In this document: positions 45,773 through 58,359 of the stretch, piece after piece
How positions within the stretch are numbered: position 1 is the stretch's first letter
Layout of the letters: the number at the start of each line of letters is the position of its first letter
Translations under genes and position numbers: made by a program
Notes under the pieces: model-generated
Databases searched by the model: none
Told to the model about the DNA's origin: nothing
The model's input: only the letters and a program-made list of their open reading frames with translations
Assembly: GCA_000349905.1 (NCBI GenBank)
Contig: KB722745.1
Coordinates: 763,723-827,722 of the forward strand
Origin: Volvariella volvacea V23
Taxonomy: Eukaryota > Basidiomycota > Agaricomycetes > Agaricales > Pluteaceae
DNA: 64,000 bases
Direction of reading: 5' to 3'

Positions 45773-46868
45773 ATGGGCTCACCGCACGACTTTCAACTCA
45801 TCACGACTACTGATGCCGATCCTGCGTTGGAGCACGTTCTGCAGCCCCGACTCCCTCCCGAACTGGAGAGACACATATTTGAAATGTGCGCCCGATGTTC
45901 CAGGAGTCACATCCCGAGTCTCATACAAGTAGCCCGGCGGGTGCGCATCTGGTGAGCCTTTTGCTTTTTCACAAACACAAGGGTAGACACCACAACCCGT
46001 GCATGTTAGGATTGAGCCTATCCAACACGAAATCGTGGTCTTTTACGGAGTTTCCAATTGTCCTTACGCCTACCCAAAGGGCCGACAATCACTATACGTT
46101 GAACACTTGCTCGTACCCATAACCTTAGACCCCGACGAGGTAATCGACTTTGTTCTCCAATGCCCTAATTTACAAGATCTTGCACTTTGGAAAAACGTCC
46201 CCGGGGGTCGATTGTTATCCTACTTTGACCAAGACTCCGTGCACATGAGCTCGAACGGCATGCCTAGCCCTCGACCTCCTCTTCTTCGTCTCAGTGTTCA
46301 CTTGGTGCACCTATTTGCCACTGAGCAGAGTGCGGTGAACTTCAATCACGCAGCGTTCCGGCACCTTACTCATTTCGAGATATTGGGTGAAGTTGATACC
46401 TTGACATGGGAAGAAGGAAACAACTTTGCGTGTCTGAAGGAGTTGAGGTACTTGGCCTTCCTTGAACAGGTCTCAGTCTCACTGGTGACGAAGATCCTGG
46501 AAGAATGTGAAAAACTGGAATTGGTCTTACTTTGGCCGTGGGAAGGAGGATTGACAGTCACTGAAAGTCAGTTGCGACCAATAACAATCAGGAGGCGCTC
46601 GACAGGAATGGAGGAAAACGCTCTTGAGAGGGTGGTTGTCATGCTCGCAATAGGTGGTGGTATATCAACCATTCGGGATTGGAAGAAGGGTGCGGACGGG
46701 AAAGAGGATTTTTGGATAAGAGGGCAGAAGATACTGGAGCAGAGAAGGTCCTGGTCGAGTCGAAGGAAAAAGGAACTGCGCACAGTAAAGCCGCGGAGTT
46801 GGAGTGTCGTGGAAGATCAGGATTTTGCACTGGATCGTTGGTTTGCAGACGCCCAGACATACTCATAG
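45773..46868 (+). CDS. F-box-like family protein, intact
   Basis: join(45773..45951,46010..46868), 345 residues. Exon 1 encodes LQPRLPPELERHIFEMCAR...LIQVARRVRIW with the Trp codon split TG|G by a 58-bp intron (GTGAGC...TTAG). Exon 2 has the family blocks IEPIQHEIVVFYG, YVEHLLVP, LQCPNLQDLALW, LLRLSVHLVHLF, VNFNHAAFRHLTHFEILG, WEEGNNFACLKELRYLAF, LEECEKLELVLLWPW and DFWIRGQKILEQRR. It lies alone between the two AAA genes, far from the minus-strand cluster, and is in the same orientation as the PNPOx-like gene beyond it. It is most like the 11.7-kb copy, judged from the shared WEEGNN and LEECEKLEL wording. It is a probable SCF substrate receptor, unproven. Confidence 0.83.
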
Positions 46869-47686
46869 AGATGCAAATGGGGACTACAGGAAGCGCGTGT
46901 ACCATACCTCTCAACATGCTACGACGAAAGTTGGTGTTGCTTTTGTTTTGCGATATTTATTTATGAAAGGGCAGCTCAAACTCCAAAAGCCTGGTGAGTG
47001 TGCTTCATATATCAGAAACTCGTCCAAGAAGAGTTAACATTGATCTAACTTACTAACGTTAGATGGTGTAAGTTTCATATGAAAAACAATTCCTTATGGC
47101 CAATTTACTGGCGTTCAGCAAGGCTAACTAAAACAGGCTGCCACCAGGTCGAGTGTTTGCTTCGAATTTATTCCCTTGTCTCTGTTCCGAGCGGAAACAT
47201 TGGCTTGGTGAGGGTTATTACCGCACCAGTTGCCATAACCTCACGAAACCCATGTCGTAGTGAGTACGTAACCTGCGTGGCCACTTGACCGATTTGTTCC
47301 CTGTTCTTTGGCGGGATGATAGTGGGGCCGAGAGAGGGAGGGAATTCAGTTCAATGGCTAGGACTGCTTGAGGAAGCTTCAGGCACCATGCATTCAGCTC
47401 CAGCAATGCTTTCGGATGGGACGGTGGATGCATTATCACATTGAATCGGCCCGAGTGAATGATTCACAGGTAATTGCCGACGCTTACCATCCTCGAAGCC
47501 TTCCATTCCAACGACTTTTGCAGGTCATGGTACACAGACGTAACCCCAAATGAACCTGACGTATTTGATACAAGTTCTTATCTCAGGCTTTATCAAGGCC
47601 CTACGAACTACCCTCGCTATCTACTCTCCTTTCCCTCTCTTGTGTCCTTTATCAGCTCCTTACCCCGCTCTTCTCAAGCTCCAATA
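46869..47686. other. Intergenic, no gene seen
   Basis: Between the F-box-like gene and PNPOx-like copy B. Open frames are short and unlike known families. The right end, with its CT-rich run near 47620-47660, probably forms the promoter and 5' UTR of PNPOx copy B. Confidence 0.5.
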
Positions 47687-48762
47687 ATGGGTGTATTCTA
47701 TGACGAAATCCCACCGTTTCTCATCTCTTGGATTCCAAAACAACACCTATTCTGGGTTGCAACTGCACCTCTGAGTGATGACGGACACATCAATGTCTCT
47801 CCAAAGGGGTTGGAAGACATATTTCATATTGTGAACTCCAAGCAGGTTTGGTGGGAGGATATTACAGGAAGCGGTAAAGTTCTGTCGTCCTATCATGCTA
47901 TGGTTGCTAAATGTGCCATACACAAAACCAGGCATCGAAACCATATCGCATATAAGAGAGAACAGGAGGATAACGGTTTTGTTCAACGCATTTGAGGGTC
48001 CACCCAGAATTTGTAGGATCTATGGAACGGGTGAGGATCTCTCCTTCAAGATCAGTTATTTAAGGATGCTGAAGTATAGGAATCAGCGACCGTTCACGAA
48101 TTTGGGACGCCAGAATATGACAAGTATCTCCCAGATGGTAAAAGGCATGCAGGATCGCGCTCAGCGATCGTCATTGACGTCCACAAAGTTATGACAGTAA
48201 GTGTCATGTCAACGATAGTGTGTGAAATATCTCTATTCAAGCGTATCTATACTAGTCATGTGGATATGGTGTACCATACTTCGATTTCAAGGGACACCGC
48301 GCTCAACTTCTCTACGCCCTCAACCGAAAAGAAATATACGATCGTGATGCCGAAGAAAAAGCCATCGCATGCGAAACGACCAACGATTCAAGTACTACTG
48401 ACGGCTCTCAAGACAAGCAAGGGATTGACCCGTCCAAACTGCCGAACCTCGGTATCCGTCAATACTGGCTAGATTGGAACCTCAAGAGTATCGATGGGAT
48501 CCCAGGATTGCGAGATGCAATTCATTCTCGAAAGGGGTTCATATCTATGCCTGTACCCGAAAAACGGAAACTCTTGCAGGATGGGACGCCTGCGGCTGCT
48601 AAAGTGAGCACGATTCAGGTGGTTGTGGGGAAAGTGAGGGCTGTGGTCGATTTTAAATCGGTGGTGGCATTTACTTGGGGATTAGTTGTGGCTGTTTTGT
48701 ACTTTCAATATGCCCGAGGACTTGTGAAGGGACTCGAGTATCGTTATGCATTGCCGGTGTAA
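47687..48762 (+). CDS. PNPOx-like FMN-binding protein with C-terminal membrane helix (copy B)
   Basis: Four exons: join(47687..47873,47932..48030,48087..48196,48256..48762), 300 residues. It opens MGVFYDEIPPFLISWIPKQ with HINVSPKG, then HIRENRRITVLFNAFEG, RIYGTG, VHEFGTPEYD, SAIVIDVHKV and the fourth-exon start SCGYGVPYFDFKGHRAQLLY. The C-terminus carries a hydrophobic segment (VVAFTWGLVVAVLYF), probably one membrane anchor. Exons 1-3 have exactly the lengths of copy A (187, 99, 110) and the same phases, so the two are paralogues about 20 kb apart in opposite orientation. FMN-binding split-barrel family of the yeast YPR172W type; substrate unknown. Confidence 0.88.
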
Positions 48763-49553
48763 CGTGTGTATTTACTGGTTGTAACTTTATTACTATGCTC
48801 TCCTCGCCGTCTATGTACTATCAAAGAAGAAAATGATTTGAGACGTACGCACAATCCAGGCTGCCAATTTATGATTTCGAGGTGCCTTCGAAGTCGGCTG
48901 ATAGTGCGAACAGTACAGATGAGCGTGGTGTGAGTTCTTGGAAACTATCCACGACGATGGGTACCCTACACTTTCTTGAGCCCCAAAGACGCTCAAAATA
49001 ACACCCGCTCTAATTCTCCGAGTCCCTCTTGGCGTTCCTCAACGCATACATCCTATGCCATGTATTCTCCTCGTCAACTTTGACTTTGATATTATTTATA
49101 TTCTATTCTATTGATGCTCTACAGCCGATGTAATTCCTAACCCGAATTATTTCTCACATCTTGAATAGCGATTATTGAAGAGCTACTCGCTCGGAATTTA
49201 TTGGGGGTGACCACTATTAGGGAATATGCCATGAATCGTGATTGAACGATTGCGAGCTCAGGCTCAAGTAGAGGTTCTTGTGTACAACCCCCTTTTTACT
49301 TGGTCATTTTCTAGATAATCGTTTTTGTTACGATTGTTGAACATAGCTACGATAACGCCACGACAGCATGCTTTCACATTTTCCGATAGAATAAACACAA
49401 GTCACAGATTTCCCAAACGCACTGTCATATTCCTGGATGGGAAATGGCATATAAATTAATAAAATGACATAACCACGCCGAGTCCTAGGTCTCTAAAAAG
49501 GACGAGAAATAGTGTACATTAACTACGTTACTCAGATGCTAACGTTCACGCGC
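48763..49553. other. Intergenic, no gene seen
   Basis: Between convergent PNPOx copy B and AAA copy 2; it holds their 3' regions. No other feature is supported. Confidence 0.5.
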
Positions 49554-52500
49554 TCAAGCCTGGGTTCGACCAAAAGTCTTGTGCCAGGAATACAACTTCT
49601 CATCACTGTTAGCAGACGAAGAAGGAGGAACTTCCTTCAATGCAAGTTCCATATGCGACGCCTTGATGATGCGTTTGGGCCACAGTTCGGATGCAAGTGG
49701 TTTCTTGTCGTTGACGTTGTCCTGTCCTTCGGATTTCGACTTGTCTTCCGGGTCAACAGCAGTATCTGATTCAGAAGTGGTATCGTCGGTATCAGAAGGA
49801 GGTGGGGAGGGTGGAGGTGAGGGCGGAGGTTGTTTAGCAATTTCTATGTCCCTAATTAGATCCCGGACTGAAGCCATAGCGGCTGAGACGCATAAATCTG
49901 TAGAAGATTTCAATTAATACCACTCAACCGCCAATGTGATAGGAATAATATCTCACTCTTCAAATCAGATCCGGAGTAGAATTTTGTCCTTTTAGCGAGT
50001 GTGTCAATATTGACGTCCGAGGCGAGGGTCTCGTCACGGAGATGTGAGCGTAATATCGCTGAGATAGATCCCATTTTTAAGGCTTGGCTAGGATAAAGCA
50101 TTCGGAAGATCTCACCGGCTCGTTGCTCTTCTCCAGGTGAGCCGATTAGCATACGACTTGGTAGGCGTCGCAAAATGGCATCGTCCAAGTCGTAAGGCTG
50201 AAACAAGGTTCAATACAGAGCGCAAGAAGAAATATGGTTAAGTTGTACTGACTCGATTAGTTGCGCCGACAACTACAATTCCAGCTTGTTTGTTGGATTT
50301 TGAAGTTGTTATTCCGTCCATAGACTAATCTTGACTAGTCAGCCCAAAGGGTGACACGAAAAGTTCGCTCGCGATGTACTTGCCTGCATGATTTCATTGA
50401 GCTAGTAGTTGATGAGTCTCTGTCGTATGCAGGAAGAAATGTAAATAAATACCATATTTCGCCGCCAGTCCGCGTCATTGGAGGACCTAGCCTTGAACAA
50501 TGCATCAATTTCGTCAATGAATATGATGCAAGGTGCTATCCTCCTTGCTAGACTCTGTCCAAGCACGAATGCTAAGAGAAGCACACCAAATTCAAGGTGC
50601 ACGGACTCACAAACATAGAGGCGACAAGCTTTTCGTTTCCCCCAACCCATTTATCATTCACAGAACTTGGCTTGATGGCCAACATCCTAGACCCACACTC
50701 CTTGGCAAGAGCTCTGCATACCATCGTCTTGCCTGTCCCGGGTGGGCCATAGAGTAGCACACCTCCAATGGCTTCCTTCTTGAGGATACCAGTTTTGAAT
50801 GCTTGAGGATAGAGGAGTGGCATGGAGACAATGCTGCGAAGGGTCTCAATTACGAATGGCGGGATGCACACATCCTCGAATGATGTGTCCAATTGGTCTA
50901 GGAAGTAGCGATACGTCAGCTCTCAATACGTTGGGTGGATGGTTGCGGAAACGTACGACGATTGATTATACAAGGAAGCAGCATTTTTTCGTGCTCGCTG
51001 AGATCGGCTGATTCTCTCACATTCCTTACAACCTCATCCTCCAGCTCCCCCTCCTTTTCTGTATCTTGTTGAGTTTTGTCCTTATCACCATTCTCCGCTG
51101 GCGTAACGCTCATCACTGGCACGTCGTTGTCCTTCTCATCCGAAACCCCTCTATCTGCATCGCTCGAAAGTACGCCCTGAAAATCATCGTCAGAGTCATA
51201 GGCATCATAGTTGGGTTCCTCCTTCGTTGCTGGTTCGTCCCGCTTCTTCCTCGACCAATCAATCCAATGGGAGCGTATTGACTGGTTGGCAACCACAAGG
51301 TCAAAGGCACGGAATAAATGCTCGTTCGTAACCTGAATGGGCCCAGTTGCACCTGTATTGCGTGCACCAGCCAATCTGATTGCAGAGAGTGAAACGTTGC
51401 CCAGGATTTTGTGCAGGGGTGTGTTGATCTTCTCGGCGAATTGCTTCATGGAGGTGACCAAGTTCAGCGGCTTCTCCTTTCGCTCTGCGGCATCGCCAAT
51501 TGGTGATTCGGAGTCGGTGTTCTTGGTAGGGCGCTGGATGGGCTTTGATAGATTGGCATGGACTAGACTGGCGCCCCTTTTCTCGAGCACGATGGCCAGC
51601 CATGCGTTCCATACTTGTTGATTACGCTTCCAAGCCCAACGTGACAGCAAAGACACAAACGAGGGCGAAGAATGCCCTTCTGGAATGATGTTGACGCACA
51701 GGTGGCCTGCCGTCAGAATGCTATGCGGACTGGGTGTGGGTGTACTGTTGCTCAACTCTTCATACCCCAGATCGGTCGTCACGAGTGGGAAAAAGTACGA
51801 GGCTATATGATAGGGTAGGCTGAAGGAAAATGAAGAGGATGTCCTGCGCCACGCAGAGAAGTCTGGCGTAAAGCAAGCTTCTGGGCGTGCTAGATCCTCT
51901 ATGTCATTCCGTGTCGCCCAAGCATCCTCGGGCGTTGCAAAGACGAGAAGGGTCGGTCGGATGTCGTCGGATGTAATTTGGTCCGTGGGTATGCCGGAGG
52001 GGTTACGCCTTCGACGAATCGCCAGGAGTAGGTATTGAAGAAACGGACGGAAGAAGAGTGAAAGGGACTTGATATCGCGGAAATATATTATGCGACGGGA
52101 TGAAGCTCGAGGGGCCTCTTCGCTATCCTTTGGAGATGGTGGAGGTAGGTTGACGAGTTGGTCGAAGAGGCATTGTGGACAGTCGCTGCAATTATCAGTG
52201 CAGGCCGCAGTCTTGGTGTTGTTCAATAGTCCTTCCAAAATAGTTTCTACCTCTGTAGAAGGGCAATTAGAATGAGGGGGCTCAATGCCTGACTGATCGA
52301 AAAACTTACTGCTCCCAAAAATTCCCTGCTTGCCGGAGCACAACACCAGTGGATCAATCACCACGACGTCTGCTTCGTGTTCAGTGGCAAGCCTTTCCAC
52401 CATAGCATCGACGACGAATTGCCCATCAGCGTGCGGGAAGTAGAGGACAAGGTTGGGCTCTGCCGCCTGTTCCGTGTCGAGGAGACCCTTGATCTGGGTT

Positions 52501-52754
52501 GCAGGGAGGAAGCCATGGCTCATGAGCGCTTGAGCCTCCTGCTCTATGGTCTCAGAAAAGGTGACCTTGCTCGAGAACGATGAGCACAAGATGTGTCGTG
52601 TCTTCGCTGGAGCAGCACATCGCCATAGGATATGTTGCGCGAGGTCGGGTGGAAGAAGGCTTGGGCGAGGTACGTCTAGAGAGGGCACGTCTGGCTTAGC
52701 CTCGAGGAATTTCTGTTCATCTTGAACATGGGTTTCCTCTGTATGTTCAACCAT
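49554..52754 (-). CDS. Msp1/ATAD1-like AAA ATPase with long N-terminal region (copy 2)
   Basis: Nine exons: complement(join(49554..49897,49957..50058,50116..50197,50253..50324,50384..50401,50453..50554,50611..50897,50957..52252,52310..52754)), 915 residues. It keeps every motif of copy 1: Walker A GPPGTGKT, Walker B CIIFIDEIDAL, VVVGATNR, DDAILRRLP, plus N-terminal RIIYFRDIKSL and TLLVFATPED. Exons 3-8 have lengths identical to copy 1 (287, 102, 18, 72, 82, 102). The 57-bp first intron has no stop and keeps frame, so its retention would add 19 residues. Met at 52754 is chosen because the protein then aligns with copy 1 from residue 1. The acidic linker is shorter and different. It is a likely ATP-driven protein remodelling enzyme. 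Confidence 0.88.
50384..50401 (-). other. 18-nt micro-exon with GC donor, AAA copy 2
   Basis: The sequence is identical to the copy 1 micro-exon (LNEIMQ) and is again followed by GCAAGT. The flanking introns differ in sequence. Confidence 0.88.
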
Positions 52755-52921
52755 GACAGTGCAGATGAAAGGGAGTGATTGTGCTTTAATCAAGTCGTTG
52801 AAGTGCTTTTATATACAAGTCCAAGGGTAACTGCCGCCGAATTCGAGGGGGTTTACAACTTGTTCGTCGCAAACAACACTATCTGGATGAGACGGGTGAT
52901 CTGTCAGAATTGATAAATAAC

Positions 52922-53044
52922 TTACCGGCAAGCCATAGTGCAATACAAACCTGAATATCGATGTTTAGGTGGAATTGCTGTTGAGTTATGGCACAAAGTT
53001 GATGGTGGCTGTGCCACTGCTCTGCCCTCGGGCTCATCGCTCAT
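52922..53044 (-). other. Conserved upstream block, AAA copy 2
   Basis: A 40-codon ORF beginning M-S-D-E-P-E-G-R-A, matching the start of the ORF upstream of copy 1 and sharing 'tcaacagcaat'. After about 20 codons the two differ by a one-base shift, so coding conservation is limited to the first part. Confidence 0.35.
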
Positions 53045-54414
53045 GGGCGCTGACTTGGTCTAGAGGCGGTGAGCGAGTAGATAAACCACATTAGGCTGCT
53101 CGTTGCTCCACCTTGGCTTAAGTATTCACACCAAGGGGATCGGTGAATATAGTAGCTTGCGCAGATATCCCAAGTCGAGCAACGGCCAGCACATCGTCTC
53201 ATACGAGTAAAAGCAAACAAAGCGATAAATTAAGGTACTGGATGATACGGACTTCCTTGCTTGGATTGGAAATAAATATCTATTTATTCCCTAAAGCTTG
53301 AACATCAATTGTAGTGTTAATGCAGTTGCAGCGAAAACGCACACACTAGCATATCGAGACGAAGGAGATAATTCAAAATCCAAACCCACTGTGCTTTTTG
53401 GAAATATCGGTCAAAGTTTGTGTACTTAGACAAGACAGGGTGTACGATTCAAAGGACGGATGGAAAAGTCTGTCCTGCAAGGATTTAGCAGTTGGCTCCA
53501 CGAAAGCAAGAAAGTTTACGCCTGGTTTATCTCCTTGTCGTATATTGAATGCTTCGCATAAGGCATGAATGAAGCCGACGTATGTATTTCAGAGTACGAC
53601 AGCCAGAAGGGATCAAGTACTGAGCAGTGCCAAATAGGAGCCACTCAGTGCTTGATCTCTTGTGGTTGAGACTCTAAACCCCCCACGTCCAATTTCCCGT
53701 AGATCTAGAATTGATGATGATACCACAGGGTATTAGCGCGTCCCACAGTTTCATCGCGTTTGAGCAGATTCGACGATGACACCTGTACCCTCACCCTCTG
53801 GGCTGCCTTCAGTTCGAACCGCTTGCTCACCCACCTCTCCATCGTGAGGGTACCACATCGTGGTTCAGTAAACCCGCCAGCTCGTTTTGGTTTACCAAGA
53901 CAAGCGACGCATTATCTGAGCCTTGCAGAAGCCTTCACTTTATGGCCAAACAGTGTGCCCTAGGATGAGAACTCATCGATGCACTCCGATCATGATATGG
54001 CTGTAACTTCACCTCACAAACCCGACACTCGATGGTCCACCCCTCGATTCAAGGTCCATATTCGATGCAGTATGAGAACCTTGAGTTGGAATGTCCTATG
54101 TGGCTAGAAACACTCCATTGCAAACTTGAACGCTATATTGACAGAGTCGTGTGCTGAGTCTTAGTGCTCGTTAAGTTCTTTGCCTACCTTGTCCAACAAA
54201 ACTCGCCCGACGCGTTCGGCCGAATCACCGGCGACGCCGGCCGTAGGACCCTATCCCGAGTAAACACCACCCCGCCTCCCCTTCGTTTTGCTTAATTTTT
54301 TCATCCGACATTCTAGGCTTTGAAGTTAAAACATGGTGCATTTTATTTGTGGTACAGCTTCACGAATTTACACTTCCTATGTACAAGCCATGCATCTCGA
54401 AACCCAAAGAGTAT
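53045..54414. other. Intergenic, no gene seen
   Basis: About 1.4 kb between the AAA copy 2 upstream block and the 3' end of catalase. A plus-strand frame at 53760-53963 has no family features. A GTTCGAACC motif at 53813-53821 resembles a tRNA T-loop but lacks a tRNA around it. Confidence 0.5.
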
Positions 54415-56430
54415 CTACAGTCGCCCGATGAGAGCGCGGAACTTGACTGCTTCGCTTGCGGGCTTGACAGCAAGTGGTTGAACAGGAGGATGTCCAACAG
54501 CAGCGGCAATCCTGTTCGACAGATCTTGATCAACGGCGGCCCAGACAGCGACTGAAAGAAAAATGTCGGTGAGTCTTGATACACTGGCATCAGATGATTC
54601 AAAAACTCACGTTGTCGTGCTTTGATCTCCGGGCTCTTGACGTTCTTGAAGTGTCCAGCAACATTGTTGACGTATGCCTGGCGCTCCTTGTCACCCCAAA
54701 CCTTTTGGTATAGAGCACGAGGTTGCTCGAAATCGACTAACAGGTCCTCTTATGAGTGTACTATTCAAGGGAAAGTAGCAGCCACATACGTTCGGTGATC
54801 TCGCTTAGATCTCTGTATGCACCGCCAATGAAACTCTCATGCCTAGCTTGACGCACAGTATCGCGAGCGGCACCTTCCAAAGTGCCTGCGCGACCTGCAA
54901 AGGTAAGGGGTTGGATGGTGCTCTGGTAGTTGGGTCTGTTTCCTTGAGAGATGAAGGTTGCTGGGCCATCTCTTTGGAAGTTTGCAACTGGCACAATGGG
55001 TTGATTGACTGGCAGTTGCTGGTAGTTGACTCCGAGACGGTGACGGTGGGTGTCGGGGTATGAGAAGAGACGTGATTGGAGGACGGGGTCGGCAGTAGGT
55101 TCGATGTATGGGATGACATGGGATGGAGAGAAGGCGGCCTGTCAGTGGGTGCATATAGTCAGTGACACGGTGAGAGAAAGAATACAAATCATGAGAAGCT
55201 AACCTGTTCAATTTCGGCAAAGTAGTTTTGTGGGTTTTCGTTGAGCACGAGCTTTCCGATGGGACGAAGTGGGAATTCTGAATGAGGCCAGACTTTGGTA
55301 AGATCCAAGACGTTGTGGCGCCAATTCTCTGCTTGTTCTGGGGTCATGGTTTGCTAAATTTGCCTTGGTGAGCCCTAAAAATAGAATGCAACAGGCGAAA
55401 TCGCGCTTACGATGTACACAGTCCACGACGGGTAGTTTCCAGACTCGATGGCGTTGAACAATTTCTCAATGCCGTATTCGGGGTTCTCACCGGCAAGGCG
55501 AGTGGCGGTGGCATCGTCGAGAGTCTACAAAGATAGGTCAGTTCCCGTGGAGTTGGTAAAACCGATGAGAATATACCTTGAAGCCTCCGTCGGCCCGAAC
55601 GTGAACCTGGACGTAGACGAATGATCCATCGGCCTTGAACCATTTGAAGGCATGTCCAGAGTAACCGTGCTCCTGGTGGTAACCATCTGGGGTTCCGCGA
55701 TCGGAGAACAGGATCATAATCTGGTGAATGGACTCTGGGTTTTGGGAAAGGTAGTCCTGAATAGCGCAATATCAGCATCATCTCGTCGTCATTCAGGAAA
55801 GATGATCACATACCCAGAACATGTCAGCGTCCTTAAGGTGCGTTTGAGGGTCGCGCTTTTGGGTGTGGATGAAGTGGGGGAATTTGGCGGGGTCCCGAAT
55901 GAAGAAGACAGGGGTGTTGTTGAAGACCCAGTCCCAGTTACCCTCCTCGGTCCTGAGCTTGATAGCAAAGCCACGAGGGTCGCGAGCGGTATCTGCAGAA
56001 CCAGATTCTCCACCGACGGTCGAGAATCGGACTGTTGCCCTGACCTTCTTGCCAACACCCTGGAACAGGGATTGGGAAGTGATGTCGCTCAGGTCATGGG
56101 TGACCTCAAAGTAGCCATGAGCACCAGCACCCTTGGCGTGGACCTAGACGAGGTGGTGGTGAGGTGCATGGTCAGCAAGCAGGGTATATGCGCTTACAAC
56201 ACGCTCAGGAATACGCTCGCGGTCAAAGTGGGCAAGGAGGTCAATGTGGTGGAAGTCTGGCGGGTGATGAGAATCGATCTCCCTTGTCGCGATGATGCGT
56301 GCGTACCTTGGAGCAGTAGAGGACCGTTAATGCCGGCGCGCTGAGCTGAATAGGGCTCGCTGACGGGTGCACCGTTCGAGGTGGTGTAGACGGCGCCGTC
56401 CTTGTTGTTGAAGACTTGAGCAGAGGGCAT
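54415..56430 (-). CDS. Catalase
   Basis: Nine exons: complement(join(54415..54551,54611..54736,54790..55138,55204..55353,55411..55524,55577..55756,55814..56143,56198..56256,56307..56430)), 522 residues, all phases consistent. Haem catalase converting 2 H2O2 to 2 H2O and O2. The distal His is His63 in [11 protein letters not shown], the distal Asn lies in [12 protein letters not shown] (136-137), and the proximal haem Tyr is in [14 protein letters not shown]. Other hallmarks: [54 protein letters not shown]. Size and lack of a flavodoxin-like C-terminal domain place it with small-subunit (clade 3-like) catalases. No signal peptide or clear C-terminal SKL is seen (ends IGRL), so cytosolic location is likelier, with peroxisomal entry possible. 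Reading starts at the only Met giving the standard N-terminus. Confidence 0.96.
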
Positions 56431-58359
56431 GATAGGAACAAATGGGTGTCAAGAAAAGACCACGGCAGTAGTGGGACGACAAGCAGAGGCGATTTTATAG
56501 TCTCTCAAGAGTTTGTCCCCTCAGTCAGCAAACGTGACCAGGCTCATTACCCAAAATAGCTGATGCGGGGTACTGTATGACATTTACAATTGCAATCCTC
56601 GGCCTCTGATTGGCGCACGCGTTAACTCTAAACTCCGCGCGGGTGGGAGACTAGCCAGATGCAGGCAATCAAGATTCCCAGAGAGATTGCAGTGTTGTGG
56701 ACATGCCAGAGAATTGCCGGACTGTCGCGATTGTGGTGCAAGACTTGCTGGTCAGAAGCCTCTGCTTCCTTGATCATCACAGCCACCCTTCCCTGTATGT
56801 CCAGCCCAGAACAAGTGGTCTCAGTTCGAGAATGCGTGTCTTCCCACCCCGGCAAATCAGCTGATGTCTCTCTACACCTATCGGTCCCATTTAGCTAGGG
56901 CTGGTCATCTGAATCCCCAATCTTCCTTACGGATGTTCCGGCCGCACACCACAGCGTCCCAATATCTAGGACGTGGGTACAGACAGCAACAGCAGTGACA
57001 GATTCTACGACGTGTTGTGATTATCACCCCTGTTGCAGCGTCCTGTCTACACGCACCTACCACTGCATCATCATCATGACGCACCATCGACCCTTTATCT
57101 CCCATCGTATGTGCTTAGGCTCAAGGCGCGTTGTACTTGGGTCATCTGGAAGGATAATCTGCATCGCGTAATGGAGGTTTCGATTGCCAAGGTCCAGGGT
57201 AAATGATATGCTTCCATTGCTTTGGGATTTATCACCTCGATCGTATCGCGCACCTTCCTTTCTCTCGTTCTGCTCAACAGGAGTTGAGTCACTTGACGGA
57301 GGCCGGGCATCGGTTCTGTGCGTCACGGGATTGCCATTCGAAGATTTGACTTTCTTCTACCGGTCTCCACCCTGCCAAAAAGAGATTAAAATCTCCAAAG
57401 AGCAAGTAAATTGGTACCTCATTGATGGGTGGTATAGCTGGATGAGGGTGCCAAGAGTTGAATTTGCTACAATCGGAAATCTACACCATATGAGTACAGT
57501 ACCTTCGCGGACACGATGCAGAGGTTGGTAGAGCCTATTGTGAGACATGGTGGACAAAACCGCGTCGGGCTAATACGGTAGATGAAAATAGAACCTCAAT
57601 GAGTGGGTCGCGAATACCGCGGGAAAGGACATTCAAATTGCAAACCACGGACATACCACGTTGCCTAGCTTTCTTTTGGCACCGATGCAAGCTTCAGCTG
57701 ATGGAAGGGAGAATATAATGATGAAATGACGTCGCGACCTAACGACGAATCGCGTCATGCACACCGCGAACAATAATCGATTGATGTCGGGGCAGATATC
57801 ACTAGCGATAATGAAAGCTACGCCTCATAGCACGTACACGAGGGGATCTGCGCTCGCAAGCAGCTTGAGTACTCCGTGGAGACCAGGCCACGCTCATGCG
57901 CGCCCGTCGTTCGGGCAGGGATGACATGGGAAGGTACAAGCGTGATTGCGCGTCTGAGAAATAATGACATGAGAAGCTAGAACGAACCACAGGAGTCGAG
58001 AACTTCGTTAATCAATCGCCTTCGACGTCGAGGGGTACCACGGGGATACACAACACGATCCCCGAACTGCACAGGGTAAAGCCGTAAAGCTGGACAGTGA
58101 GGGTGCACTATTGATGCAATTGCAAGTAACATCAAGCCCAGTAACGTGTGCGATGGACGTGTTTTATTCAGTGGCCCGCAGTTGAAAGCGGACTGTGATA
58201 GGAAAGCACTAAACCCATTCGATCAGGGCACCAGCAGTAAACGGCAGATTCCGAGAACTATACAGAAGCCCACCTGCCGAGTTCGGCATCTAAACTTTGT
58301 GTTTGTAGTGACCATTGCACTAACCGTTCCCCGAAGACCCTCAAGACCTTACTCAAAAA
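56431..58359. other. Divergent intergenic region of catalase and RPL23
   Basis: About 1.9 kb between two divergently transcribed genes. It should carry both promoters; the part next to RPL23 is expected to be strong. Frames of up to 115 codons on both strands near 57100-57530 overlap each other and show no family features. Confidence 0.5.

Noticed and set aside
53805..53830. tRNA-like T-loop motif GTTCGAACC
   Set aside because: No A-box, anticodon arm or acceptor pairing at the right distances could be found.
55652..56344. Plus-strand ORF of 230 codons across catalase
   Set aside because: Antisense shadow of catalase exons; crosses their introns.
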